Shown here piece by piece: positions 16,047 to 25,885 of a stretch of DNA of 35,423 nucleotides. The DNA is from Bacteroidota bacterium (lineage in GTDB: Bacteria; Bacteroidota; Bacteroidia; Bacteroidales; Prolixibacteraceae), in the NCBI GenBank assembly GCA_021849365.1, contig JAJZSZ010000006.1:1-35423 (forward strand), written 5' to 3'. The notes under the pieces are model-generated. The model saw only the letters and a program-made list of their open reading frames with translations, made no database searches and had not been told where the DNA came from. The stretch's first letter is position 1. The number at the start of each line of letters is the position of its first letter. The translations under genes were made by a program, and so were the position numbers.

Positions 16047-18194
16047 ATGAATATAAGGATTATCCGGACTTTTTTGCTTTTAATAATCATTGCAAGTATT
16101 CAACCTGCCTTTTCCGGGGAAAAATCGGGCATTACTCAAATTGATAGTCTTCGTAATACAGGAAGCAATAAAAAGGGAGTTGATAAAATATCTGCTCAAC
16201 TGGAATTTGCCATGCAAATTATGGGAAAAGATGCCCAGGAAGCTCAGCGTTTAGCAAATTCAGCACTCATCGCAGCCAAAGCAGCAAAAAATAAATTGCT
16301 TGAAACCAAAGCTTATTATACGCTTGGAAGAGTAAGTGAAGCATCGGAGAACAAAGACGCTGCAGAGGCTTATTACGATTCGGCTTTAGTAATTGCAGAG
16401 GGAACCGGTGATCAATGGAATAAGGGAGAAATTCTTTTTCGGAAAGGGATTATCAAGCACAATCGGAGCGAAGAAATACATGCATTGGAGTATTTTAATG
16501 CATCGATTCAGGCTTGTCGGCTATCCGACAATTTCAAGATAATGGGTTCTTCCTATTCAATGATGGGAACCATATTCAGGGTTAACGGATTATACGACAG
16601 AGCAATAGAATATACTGTAAACTCGAAATTGAATTATGAGAAGGCGGGCTACCTGGAAGGTAATGCCTGGGCTGCATATATTTTAGGGCGAATTTATGCT
16701 GACTTGAAACTTCCGGAAAAGGCACTTGAGTATTTTCAGGAAGCATTGGGAGAATATACCAAGCAGGCTTCGGTTGATGGGAATGAAGATGGCGTAGCAA
16801 TTTGCTACGAACAAATCGGTCTGTTGAATCTGGATTCGGGCAATTATGCCGAAGCAAAAAAATACATTGACAATACACTAAAAATTTACACCGATAAGAA
16901 ATCGAAATACGGCATCTCAAATGCTCATAAAAATCTCGGTATTGTTGAGTATTCGATGGGTGATTATGGTCTTGCGGAGAAATATCTGAATGAGGCTCTT
17001 GCGATAAAAAAAGAAGTCAATGATTTACTTAGTTTGCCTACTATTTACGAGTACATCGGATTATGCCTTGTGGGTAAAGGGCAAATTAATGCGGGCCTGA
17101 AGAATTTAAGGCAAGGTTTAGCACTAGCTGTTTCGAACAACCAGAAGAAAATCCAGTTAAATATTTATTCAAAGCTTACTGAAGTTTATTTAGGTATCAA
17201 TGATCTTAAGAATGCACTTGATTGTCAGAAAAAACAAATTGAAATTCAGGATTTAATACTTTCGGGTGCTGCCAACATAAAAATTGAGCAGTTGCAGGCC
17301 ATTTACGAAATTGACAAGAAAAACGCACAGATTATCGAGTTGGAAAAGCAAAACGAAATCAATGCATTAACAATCAAGCAACATCGTATTTCGCAGCTGA
17401 TTATGATTGTGGGAATTGTCATTGCATTTTTAATTTCAGTATCTATTTATTTGGTTTATAATAAGATTCGGCGTAAGAATCAGGAATTAAGAGAAACCAA
17501 TGCTGCAAAAGACAAGCTTTTTGCAATCATTGCACACGATTTACGTGGCCCAACCGGGAATCTTGCTTCATTTCTGGAGCACCTCAACGACACTTTTGCA
17601 GAGCATAGTCCCGATGAATTGAAGAAAATCTTATTGTCACTGTACAAATCAGCCGACAGTGTAAGTGTTCTGCTTGAAAATCTGCTTATTTGGGCGCAGT
17701 CGCAGTTAAATAAAATTGAGTACCGGCCTAAGGAGTTAGAATTGAGTGATGTAATCCAGAATTCAGTAAAGGGATTGAAGCCAATGGCTGATAACAAACA
17801 GGTTGAAATTAATCTGAAATTGGATGAAAACATTTCTGTGATGGCTGACCCAAACATGATTCAATCTGTTGTGCGTAACCTGTTTAGCAATGCCATAAAA
17901 TTTACACAACGGGGCGGTTCGGTAACGATCAAAACTGAAGTTAGCGATATGAGCAAGGCTTGCATCAGTATCACCGATAACGGTATCGGCATTGAAAAAG
18001 CATCACTCTCCAAGTTGTTTGACTTAAGTAATTCACAGCATACTCCCGGCACCGAAAATGAAAAGAGTACCGGACTGGGCTTGATTCTGGTTAAAGATTT
18101 CGTTGAAAGAAACCACGGAACGCTAACAATAGATAGTGAAAAGGGAAAAGGAACTGTAGTTTCATTTACACTACCTCTAATTCAACGTAGCTGA
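16047..18194 (+). CDS. TPR-containing membrane sensor histidine kinase
   Basis: ORF track 15930..18194; the more plausible start is the ATG at 16047 (MNIRIIRTFLLLIIIASIQPAFSG signal). TPR repeats, TM LIMIVGIVIAFLISVSIYLVY, HisKA FAIIAHDLRGPTGNL, HATPase NLFSNAIKFT / DNGIGI / STGLGL. Confidence 0.92.
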   Translation: MNIRIIRTFLLLIIIASIQPAFSGEKSGITQIDSLRNTGSNKKGVDKISAQLEFAMQIMGKDAQEAQRLANSALIAAKAAKNKLLETKAYYTLGRVSEASENKDAAEAYYDSALVIAEGTGDQWNKGEILFRKGIIKHNRSEEIHALEYFNASIQACRLSDNFKIMGSSYSMMGTIFRVNGLYDRAIEYTVNSKLNYEKAGYLEGNAWAAYILGRIYADLKLPEKALEYFQEALGEYTKQASVDGNEDGVAICYEQIGLLNLDSGNYAEAKKYIDNTLKIYTDKKSKYGISNAHKNLGIVEYSMGDYGLAEKYLNEALAIKKEVNDLLSLPTIYEYIGLCLVGKGQINAGLKNLRQGLALAVSNNQKKIQLNIYSKLTEVYLGINDLKNALDCQKKQIEIQDLILSGAANIKIEQLQAIYEIDKKNAQIIELEKQNEINALTIKQHRISQLIMIVGIVIAFLISVSIYLVYNKIRRKNQELRETNAAKDKLFAIIAHDLRGPTGNLASFLEHLNDTFAEHSPDELKKILLSLYKSADSVSVLLENLLIWAQSQLNKIEYRPKELELSDVIQNSVKGLKPMADNKQVEINLKLDENISVMADPNMIQSVVRNLFSNAIKFTQRGGSVTIKTEVSDMSKACISITDNGIGIEKASLSKLFDLSNSQHTPGTENEKSTGLGLILVKDFVERNHGTLTIDSEKGKGTVVSFTLPLIQRS

Positions 18195-18207
18195 AGTGTA
18201 AAAACAG

Positions 18208-18235
18208 AAAAGGCCAGGTGATGACCTGACCTTTT
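18208..18235. terminator. Hairpin between convergent genes, likely terminator
   Basis: aaaaggccaggt-gatg-acctgacctttt, one mismatch in a 12-bp stem, short T run. Confidence 0.6.
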
Positions 18236-18260
18236 CCGGATGTATTTCTGTAATTAAAAA

Positions 18261-19430
18261 TCAGACATTCAGTTTGTGAGCTAATTTTTGTGCTGTTAAA
18301 GCCAGCTTAGTAGCCAGGAAACAATGATCCTGAGTCATTGCTGTTTCGGTCCGGTTCACCACATCGTTTACAAGTTGTTCGCCATATGGCATATATACTC
18401 CTGAACAATCGAAGTATTGTGTTTCTTTCTGATTAACCAGGAATAAATGATTTTCGCCCTTTCGTCCGGCAATGTCAACATATTTTCTCATTTCAATATA
18501 TCCTTCAGTCCCCAAAATAAACGTACGGCCATCGCCCCAGGTTGGAAGGCCCTTGGGGGTAAACCAATCGATTCGGATATAACCGGTTGCATGAGGACTA
18601 CGTACGCTCATGTCGCCAAAGTCCTGGTAATTTGGGTAATCAGGTGTGTTAAAATTGGCGATTTGCGAAAAGTTAACTTCGGCTTGTTTCGATCCGGTGT
18701 AAAAAAGGAACTGATCGCATTGGTGTGAGCCGATGTCGCATAACACTCCACCGGCTTTTTGCGGATCAAAAAACCAGGCCGGGCGTGAAGCCGGATTCAT
18801 GCGGTGAGGTCCCAGTCCGATAGTCTGAATGACTCTTCCGATGGCGCCTGACTGCACTAATTCGCCAGCCTTCACCGATGCCGGATTGGTCAATCGCTCG
18901 CTGTAGAGGATTGAAAAAATTCGTTTGGTTTCTTTCTGAACTTTCTTGACTTCTTTGAGTTGTTCGAAAGTGATAATACCGGGTTTGTCGGTCACATAAT
19001 CCTTTCCCGATTTCATTACCCGGATGCCGAGCGGCGCACGATCAACCGGAATACCGGCACTGGCCACGAGCTGAATGGAATTATCTTCCAGAATTTCTTC
19101 TTCTGATTTGGCCACTTTTACATTGGGGTACGCTTTGGTAAAGGCAGGTAACAAATCGGGCTCCCTTGAATATACGGCAACCAATTCTCCACCACCATTA
19201 ATCAGCGCATTGGCTATTCCGTAAATATGGTTATGGTTAATCCCAATTATTGAGAATTTGATTTGCTTTTTGAGAACCGGTCGGTCGTCAGGCTTCAAAA
19301 TTACTTCAACCGGGGTAGTATTGTTATAAAAACTTCTACCCAATGCTTCATCCGGAAACATGGATATGGCGGCCATTCCGGCAGCCGAAGCAATCGACTG
19401 CCTCAGGAAATTTCGTCTGTTGGATTGCAT
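18261..19430 (-). CDS. Gfo/Idh/MocA family oxidoreductase with Tat-type signal
   Basis: 389 aa; NRRNFLRQSIASAAGMAAISMF Tat-like signal; IKFSIIGINHNHIYGIANALINGGGELVAVYSREPDLLPAFTKAYPNVKV; VTDKPG; GGVLCDIGSHQCDQFLFYTG. Confidence 0.9.
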   Translation of the reverse strand: MQSNRRNFLRQSIASAAGMAAISMFPDEALGRSFYNNTTPVEVILKPDDRPVLKKQIKFSIIGINHNHIYGIANALINGGGELVAVYSREPDLLPAFTKAYPNVKVAKSEEEILEDNSIQLVASAGIPVDRAPLGIRVMKSGKDYVTDKPGIITFEQLKEVKKVQKETKRIFSILYSERLTNPASVKAGELVQSGAIGRVIQTIGLGPHRMNPASRPAWFFDPQKAGGVLCDIGSHQCDQFLFYTGSKQAEVNFSQIANFNTPDYPNYQDFGDMSVRSPHATGYIRIDWFTPKGLPTWGDGRTFILGTEGYIEMRKYVDIAGRKGENHLFLVNQKETQYFDCSGVYMPYGEQLVNDVVNRTETAMTQDHCFLATKLALTAQKLAHKLNV

Positions 19431-19758
19431 AAGTTGGGTTTTTGGGTAAACTATTCAGGAACCGAACTTACGAAATATCTTTTCAAAATAGATGGGTTCC
19501 TGAAAATTAAGGGTTGAAGCCTGAATTTGTACCATGGGAATCAATAGACTCTTCAATACCTGTACACTTTTTATCTCTTAGTATTAAAATTGTCAGGAAT
19601 ATGGCTGGTTATACATGACTTGTTTTACTCTTTGTTTCAATTAGTTTTCAAGTATTTGTAGTAAATTTATAGTTAGTAAATTAACAGTTGATTTGTTTTT
19701 TACTTCATTACGGAGCCTCTGAACATTGTTCACTGCTCAAGAGATAATAGAGCTGACC

Positions 19759-21921
19759 ATGAAGCAGTTTTCTGCTATCGGTGATTGGTTTACGTGGTTA
19801 GTATTTCATCAGAATGACACTCCGGAACTTATTATCAGAAAAAAATTCTTTCTGATCACAAACCTCGTAACTATCGTTTTCATATCCATTATTACCGTAT
19901 TATCGTATGTGCTTGATTTGATGAATTTCGCACGCTATGCATTGATGTTGTTGGCATTTAGTTTGGGGCAATCAATTCTGCTGTTAATTCTCAGAAGCTG
20001 GTCGCGATGGTTTGTTTACTCTGTTTGCAGCCTTTTCATGGTGTTGATCTTCTACATTATTCTCAAACTTGGAGGGATTGCAAACTCGGCGGGCCTTTTA
20101 ATGGCGGCCTATTTTTTCCTTCTTACTTCGCAATGGATGGAAGATACAAAACTCTTGGTTTTGATTGGATTGCTGTTTGTGATTGGCGTGCTGGTTGCCG
20201 GAGTTTCATATCCTTATCTTAAACTTGATGAAAGCATATTCGGATGGAAGAACAACCTTTTCTTTGCAATAAACTTTGGCTGGATTGGACTATTGTTGGC
20301 TGTGGCTCTTTATTTTACAATTATAAAAAGTGAAAATACGGCTAAAAACAGGGCCGAGCAGTTACAGGAACTTGATCTTCTGAAATCACAACTTTATGCC
20401 AATATCGCTCACGAATTACGTACTCCGTTAACACTGATAAAGGGAAATGCAGAGGAAATAAAAGAGAATCATTATGGTGAAACTACAGATAGGGCAAACA
20501 GCATTATACAAAATTCAGATAAGATTTTGTCTCTGGTTAACCAGATATTGAACCTTTCCAAAATAGAAGAAGGTGTTATGCCAATGCGTTATGTCCAGAG
20601 CGATTTGATCACTTTTGTCAAGGCTATTGTGGATTCATTTCACGCATATGCCCATATGCAAAAGATTGAGCTACACTTTTATTCAGAATGCCCGCAACTA
20701 TTGATGGATATTGAACCAGAGAAGTTGGAAGAATCGCTGTCGAACCTGTTATCGAACGCCATCAAATATACCCCTCAAAATGGAGATGTTTATGTTTCGG
20801 TTCGAAAACTCCTTTCGGACAGTAAATCAGAGCCGCAGGTTGAAATCAGTGTACGTGATACCGGAATTGGCATTCAGGAAGACCAGCTCGATAAAATTTT
20901 CATTCGCTTTTACCGTGTCGAGGACAAACGTTATCCTTATCCCGAGGGAACAGGAATAGGGCTGACGCTGGTGAACGAATATCTTAAGCTAATGAATGGC
21001 TCAATACACGTAAGCAGTTCGTTGGAAGAAGGTTCCGAATTCATCATCGTGCTTCCCGTAACTCACACTGCAGAAACAAAGAATGAAATTCGTTCAGGAA
21101 ATTCATTCAGGAGTAGGGAAACATTTAATACATCGCATATCGCAATTACAAACAATGACAATAACTTACCTCATTTACTCATTATTGAAGACAATAAGGA
21201 GTTGAGCGAATATCTTATCGGTTTGCTTAATGACGAATATCAGATTCTAACTGCCGAAAATGGTGTCTCCGGAGTTGAAAAGGCTGTAACTATTATTCCT
21301 GACATTATTTTGAGTGATGTAATGATGCCCGGCAAAGATGGCTATCAGGTTTGCAAAGAGTTGAAGAATGATTTTCGTACAAACCATATCCCAATTGTAT
21401 TACTCACGGCCAGAGCCGACACTGATTCGCGCATTTTGGGACTGGAGCTAGGCGCCGATGCATACCTTACCAAGCCTTTCGACAAAAAGGAATTGATGAT
21501 TTGCCTGCATAATCTGTTTATTCAACGGGAGAAACTGAGGTTGAAGTATCAATCAAATCTTTACGAAAAGTTTCCTGAGGAATATGCTGGCGGATTAAGT
21601 GAAAAGTTTTTGAACAGGACGATTAGAATTCTTGAACAGAATTTTGGCGATGAAACCTTCCGTATTGAGGACCTGTACCTGAAATTAGGAATCAGTAGAG
21701 TACAACTGCACCGAAAACTGACGGCTTTAACCGGACAATCAACATCCACTTTCATGCGAAATTTCAGGTTACATAAAGCCTGCAGGCTATTGCCTGAACC
21801 CGATAAAAATGTTTCGGAAATTGCTTATGCTGTTGGCTTTACTGATGCCAATTACTTTACACGTGCATTCACGCAGGAATACGGAATAACTCCGACAGAA
21901 TACAGGAGATCTATTATATAA
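19759..21921 (+). CDS. Hybrid sensor histidine kinase / response regulator / AraC regulator with N-terminal TM sensor (copy 1)
   Basis: ORF track begins at an alternative TTG (19726); ATG at 19759 is more likely. Several TM helices, LYANIAHELRTPLTLIKGNAEEI, NLLSNAIKYTP, receiver ILSDVMMPGKDGYQVCKEL / LLTARAD / YLTKPF, C-terminal AraC HTH. Confidence 0.92.
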   Translation: MKQFSAIGDWFTWLVFHQNDTPELIIRKKFFLITNLVTIVFISIITVLSYVLDLMNFARYALMLLAFSLGQSILLLILRSWSRWFVYSVCSLFMVLIFYIILKLGGIANSAGLLMAAYFFLLTSQWMEDTKLLVLIGLLFVIGVLVAGVSYPYLKLDESIFGWKNNLFFAINFGWIGLLLAVALYFTIIKSENTAKNRAEQLQELDLLKSQLYANIAHELRTPLTLIKGNAEEIKENHYGETTDRANSIIQNSDKILSLVNQILNLSKIEEGVMPMRYVQSDLITFVKAIVDSFHAYAHMQKIELHFYSECPQLLMDIEPEKLEESLSNLLSNAIKYTPQNGDVYVSVRKLLSDSKSEPQVEISVRDTGIGIQEDQLDKIFIRFYRVEDKRYPYPEGTGIGLTLVNEYLKLMNGSIHVSSSLEEGSEFIIVLPVTHTAETKNEIRSGNSFRSRETFNTSHIAITNNDNNLPHLLIIEDNKELSEYLIGLLNDEYQILTAENGVSGVEKAVTIIPDIILSDVMMPGKDGYQVCKELKNDFRTNHIPIVLLTARADTDSRILGLELGADAYLTKPFDKKELMICLHNLFIQREKLRLKYQSNLYEKFPEEYAGGLSEKFLNRTIRILEQNFGDETFRIEDLYLKLGISRVQLHRKLTALTGQSTSTFMRNFRLHKACRLLPEPDKNVSEIAYAVGFTDANYFTRAFTQEYGITPTEYRRSII

Positions 21922-21952
21922 ACTTACATTCTTTTATAAGGTAGTTACAATT

Positions 21953-24112
21953 ATGGTACTTAACCGAAAAATAGATGGTTGGCTTAGCCGGTTACTTTGG
22001 TACGAAAGTGATACGCAGGAAACGCTTGACCTGAAAGTTTATCTTGTTGGAAACATGATCATTCCGGCAGTTATTATCACGCTTAACCTGATCCTGATTT
22101 TAATATTAAAGGTGTCTCATCTCTTCTTGTTAATCAGCCCCCTTGTACTATCCATGATAATTACAGTGGCTTTACTGCTAATGATAAAGCGGGGAATAAA
22201 ATGGTTTCTCTATTTTTATTATGGGGGGTATATCGTTATTTGTGGGTTAATTGTTCTTGAGCTGGGAGGACTTCCAAATTCATGCGGGGTATGGGGAGGA
22301 GCGTTTATTTGTTTTATGCATGCTTTGGCTGTAAAGAGTAAGCAAATATTGATTATTAATGCGTCAATTTACTGTATTTGTCTGATTATAATAGGCTTTT
22401 CATTCCCTTATCTGTCGCCTGCAAAAGAATGGAGCCCCAAAATCAACAATATATTCTTCACAATAAACGAAATATGGATGTGTTTGTATCTGGTCAAATC
22501 CTTTTATGACAGTATCATCATTAAAACGGATGAGGCGAAAAAAAGGACAGCACACTTACAAGAGCTCGACCTGATGAAATCTAAACTATACGCCAACATT
22601 GCCCATGAATTTCGTACTCCTTTAACATTGATAAGGGGAAATGCCGAAGAGATTGAGGAGCATTATAGTGGTGAAACGAACTCCCGGGCAAATTGTATCA
22701 TCCAGAATTCAAATAAAATTCTATTTCTGATCAACCAAATGCTGAACCTTTCAAAAATAGAGGAAGGCCATGTTTCTTTAAATTACATTCAATGCGATTT
22801 GGTTGCCTTTGTGAGGTTTATCGTAAATTCATTTCTGGGCTATGCCGAATCGCGGAAAATTGAGTTACACTACCAACCACAATGTCGTCAGCTGATGATG
22901 GATATTGAAACAGAGAAACTTGAAGAGTCGTTATCTAATCTTTTGTCCAATGCTATAAAATATACGCCTGAAGGTGGCGATGTTTATATTTCAATCAGGC
23001 CGCTGAATTCGACTAAAACAACAAATTTACAGGTCGAAATCAGCGTGCAAGACACCGGAATTGGCATTCCTGAAAATCAGTTGGATAAAATATTTATTCG
23101 ATTTTATCGGGTTGAGGATAAGCGTTTCCCCTATCAGGAAGGTACAGGAATTGGACTTACTTTGGTCAGCGAATACATAAAACTAATGCATGGCTCTATT
23201 CGGGTGAATAGTACGCCAAATATTGGTTCCGAATTTATTATAGCGCTTCCGGTTACGCAGAATGCAAAAATTGGAGGACTTGCCCCCGATAGAGCTAATG
23301 TTTGTGTACAAGAGATAGCTGACTCTCAGTCGAGAGAAGTTAAACATACCACCAATCGCCCTCGTTTGCTGATTATTGAAGACAACAGTGAACTGACCGA
23401 TTATCTTGTGGGATTGCTTGAGATCGATTATCAGATTCTTACTGCCGAAAATGGAATTCAGGGTATAACGCATGCCATAAAATATATTCCGGATATTATT
23501 CTGAGTGATGTAATGATGCCAGGCAAAGATGGATATCAGGTTTGTAAGGAATTGAAGAAAGATTTTCGCACCAATCATATTCCGATTGTATTGCTGACTG
23601 CCAGGGCTGATAACGATTCACGCATACGTGGATTGGAACATGGCGCAGATGTGTATCTCACAAAACCTTTTAATAAAAGAGAATTGATGGTTTGCCTGAA
23701 TAATCTGCTTGTACAAAGAGATATTTTGCGGCTCAAGTTCAGCAATCAAATTTTAAGTAAGGAAACCATTAATAAAGAGGCTGGATTAAACGAGAATTTT
23801 ATGAATAAAGTAATTGTGTTCCTTGAAAAGAATTACCAAAACGACAGGTACGGGATAAACAATCTTTATTCCGATATGAAAATAAGTAGGGTACAGCTTC
23901 ACCGAAAACTTACTGCTTTAACCGGTCAACCGGCATCCGGTTTTATCCGGAACTTCAGGCTGCAAAAAGCCCGCAACCTTTTGCTCGAAACCTACAAAAA
24001 TGTATCAGACATCGCCTATGAAGTTGGGTTTGCCGACGCTAATTATTTTGGTAAAGCTTTTATTTCAGAATATGGATTATCGGCTACCGATTACCGAAAA
24101 TCATTCACATAG
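21953..24112 (+). CDS. Hybrid sensor histidine kinase / response regulator / AraC regulator with N-terminal TM sensor (copy 2)
   Basis: 719 aa; same layout as the preceding gene (LYANIAHEFRTPLTLIRGNAEEIEE; ILSDVMMPGKDGYQVCKELKKDFRTNHIPIVLLTARAD; C-terminal AraC HTH); 31 nt after the previous stop. Confidence 0.92.
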   Translation: MVLNRKIDGWLSRLLWYESDTQETLDLKVYLVGNMIIPAVIITLNLILILILKVSHLFLLISPLVLSMIITVALLLMIKRGIKWFLYFYYGGYIVICGLIVLELGGLPNSCGVWGGAFICFMHALAVKSKQILIINASIYCICLIIIGFSFPYLSPAKEWSPKINNIFFTINEIWMCLYLVKSFYDSIIIKTDEAKKRTAHLQELDLMKSKLYANIAHEFRTPLTLIRGNAEEIEEHYSGETNSRANCIIQNSNKILFLINQMLNLSKIEEGHVSLNYIQCDLVAFVRFIVNSFLGYAESRKIELHYQPQCRQLMMDIETEKLEESLSNLLSNAIKYTPEGGDVYISIRPLNSTKTTNLQVEISVQDTGIGIPENQLDKIFIRFYRVEDKRFPYQEGTGIGLTLVSEYIKLMHGSIRVNSTPNIGSEFIIALPVTQNAKIGGLAPDRANVCVQEIADSQSREVKHTTNRPRLLIIEDNSELTDYLVGLLEIDYQILTAENGIQGITHAIKYIPDIILSDVMMPGKDGYQVCKELKKDFRTNHIPIVLLTARADNDSRIRGLEHGADVYLTKPFNKRELMVCLNNLLVQRDILRLKFSNQILSKETINKEAGLNENFMNKVIVFLEKNYQNDRYGINNLYSDMKISRVQLHRKLTALTGQPASGFIRNFRLQKARNLLLETYKNVSDIAYEVGFADANYFGKAFISEYGLSATDYRKSFT

Positions 24113-24215
24113 TAATTTGAAACAATACTGCTAGCATTGAAACATTAGGGAATCAACCCATGGTCGGTTCTCTTGTAACTTTAACTCATAGTTTAACTTC
24201 ATAATTCTAAAAGCT

Positions 24216-24740
24216 ATGAAAAAGATTATCATTTCAATTGCAGTATTGATGCTGATTTTCATTGGTTCAGGATGTGATAAGGAAACTCTTATGACTGAAG
24301 AACCAACTGTGAACTTTAAATCAGCAGAGATGAAGAGCATCCCAATTACAGCAGATTTCTATGCTGTTACTTCTACATGGATACCCGACGGATTAGCTTA
24401 TTCAGGCAATTTGGGAGGGAATTTTTCTCATCTGGGTAAGATCGATTTTGAAAAGAGCACCTTTGAAAGAACAGGTCTGGAAATACTGGGACCATACACC
24501 GTTCGCTGGGAGATGTTTGGCGAAGTTGTTGCCGCCGATGGTGACGCCTTGCATTATACTTTATGGGGTATAATGGATCAGGAGAAAAACGAATACACAA
24601 GCACGGTTACTTATAGCGGTGGAACTGGTCGGTTCGAAAATGCTTCAGGGTATCTTGATGTCACCGGGTATGTTGACGAATCACACGTACTTTGGATGAA
24701 AGGGGATGGTCTACTCTCCAATGTTGGTAGCTCAAAATGA
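24216..24740 (+). CDS. Small lipoprotein, beta-barrel-like hypothetical
   Basis: 174 aa; lipobox MKKIIISIAVLMLIFIGSGCDKE; Gly/Thr-rich TVTYSGGTGRFENASGYLDVTGYV segment weakly reminiscent of allene-oxide-cyclase-like barrels. Confidence 0.65.
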   Translation: MKKIIISIAVLMLIFIGSGCDKETLMTEEPTVNFKSAEMKSIPITADFYAVTSTWIPDGLAYSGNLGGNFSHLGKIDFEKSTFERTGLEILGPYTVRWEMFGEVVAADGDALHYTLWGIMDQEKNEYTSTVTYSGGTGRFENASGYLDVTGYVDESHVLWMKGDGLLSNVGSSK

Positions 24741-24899
24741 TGAAAGGCGAAAAAGAGAATGCCAATGCCTTCTTTCCGTTCAGATTCACCTATGATCTGC
24801 AACTAATTAAAATATCCGTGTTAAGATTTCAATTGGCTCGTTTTCAGGAGGTGAAGAAATATGTGTTCGGGATTTTCGGGGAATTAAAAATTAGAGGTT

Positions 24900-25733
24900 A
24901 TGAAAAAGAAATTTACCTTTTCGAAAGGGATCAGGAGCAGTCTTATTGTTTTCTTCTTAGGAATAATCCTGATTACTGGTGGTTGTTATTTGATTGACTA
25001 TATTGTTCAACCTGTTGTTGTCCGTCCGAATAGTGCTTTTAATGTTAAAATAGCTATTAAACCTGATGTGGAAAATACAGAGGATTATGAATCAGGAACA
25101 GGGATTTTAGGAATTATTTTACCTGAAGGTTGGATTGTGAAAGATTCGATAGCTTATTCGGTAAGTGGAAGTGGTTCTGATCAGGTAGGTGTTTTTTGTT
25201 CTGATGCCGGTGTTGTTTCGTTTCTTAATAGTTATGCCACTCAACCACCATCCGGATATCGTTGGTGGGGGGCAAAATCAAATGATGTGATAGACTTGCG
25301 TAATTATAAAAGCGGGGTCGTTAATTTAACAATTTTGACCAATGAAAAATTGGGAAAATTTAAGACCAAGTATATTTTGGGAGATGATAATGACTGGAAT
25401 AAACAAAAGCTCGAAGACCAATTCACTATTATGGCCCAAAGCGATTTTATGCCAATTACTGTTGATTTTACAGAATCTACAGTAAATTCCTGGATAAATG
25501 AAGTGTGGGAAGTTTATCCTAATCCCTCGGAAGGACAGATTTACATCAGGCAAGCAAGTTTGACAGATGGGATTGTGATGAAGGTTTACGATTTGAATGG
25601 AAAACTTCAAAAATCAGGGGTTCTTCGTGAAAGCCTGAATTCTGTTGATTTAAGTTTTCTGTCAAAAGGAATGTACATTATTTCTTTGGAGAAAGATGGG
25701 GAGGTTAAATCTAAACAGCTAGTTATTAAATAA
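24900..25733 (+). CDS. T9SS type A sorting-domain protein, function unknown
   Basis: 277 aa; C-terminal tail VYPNPSEGQIYIRQASLTDGIVMKVYDLNGKLQKSGVLRESLNSVDLSFLSKGMYIISLEKDGEVKSKQLVIK; N-terminal hydrophobic segment with lipobox-like LITGGC. Confidence 0.8.
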   Translation: MKKKFTFSKGIRSSLIVFFLGIILITGGCYLIDYIVQPVVVRPNSAFNVKIAIKPDVENTEDYESGTGILGIILPEGWIVKDSIAYSVSGSGSDQVGVFCSDAGVVSFLNSYATQPPSGYRWWGAKSNDVIDLRNYKSGVVNLTILTNEKLGKFKTKYILGDDNDWNKQKLEDQFTIMAQSDFMPITVDFTESTVNSWINEVWEVYPNPSEGQIYIRQASLTDGIVMKVYDLNGKLQKSGVLRESLNSVDLSFLSKGMYIISLEKDGEVKSKQLVIK

Positions 25734-25792
25734 TTAACTGTATTTTCACTTTGGACATCCTTATACCTTTGGTCTTCAGATGAAATAAAAGC

Positions 25793-25820
25793 AAGAGGAG
25801 GTCGAAAAAGGCCTCCTCTT
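25793..25820. terminator. Intrinsic terminator between convergent transcription units
   Basis: aagaggagg-tcgaaaaagg-cctcctctt, 9-bp perfect stem, followed by cttatag. Confidence 0.65.
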
Positions 25821-25885
25821 CTTATAGATTTCTTTGTTTGATGAAATTTAATGTGTAATGCCGCGGATATTGGTAAGAAACAGGC

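Noticed and set aside
23183-23578. 131-aa minus-strand ORF opposite the second hybrid kinase
   Set aside because: Antisense to receiver-domain coding sequence; no independent support.
24737-24997. 86-aa ORF starting at the end of the 24216 lipoprotein gene
   Set aside because: Overlaps the better-supported T9SS-tail gene at 24900; no motif. The ATG lies on the previous stop region by chance.
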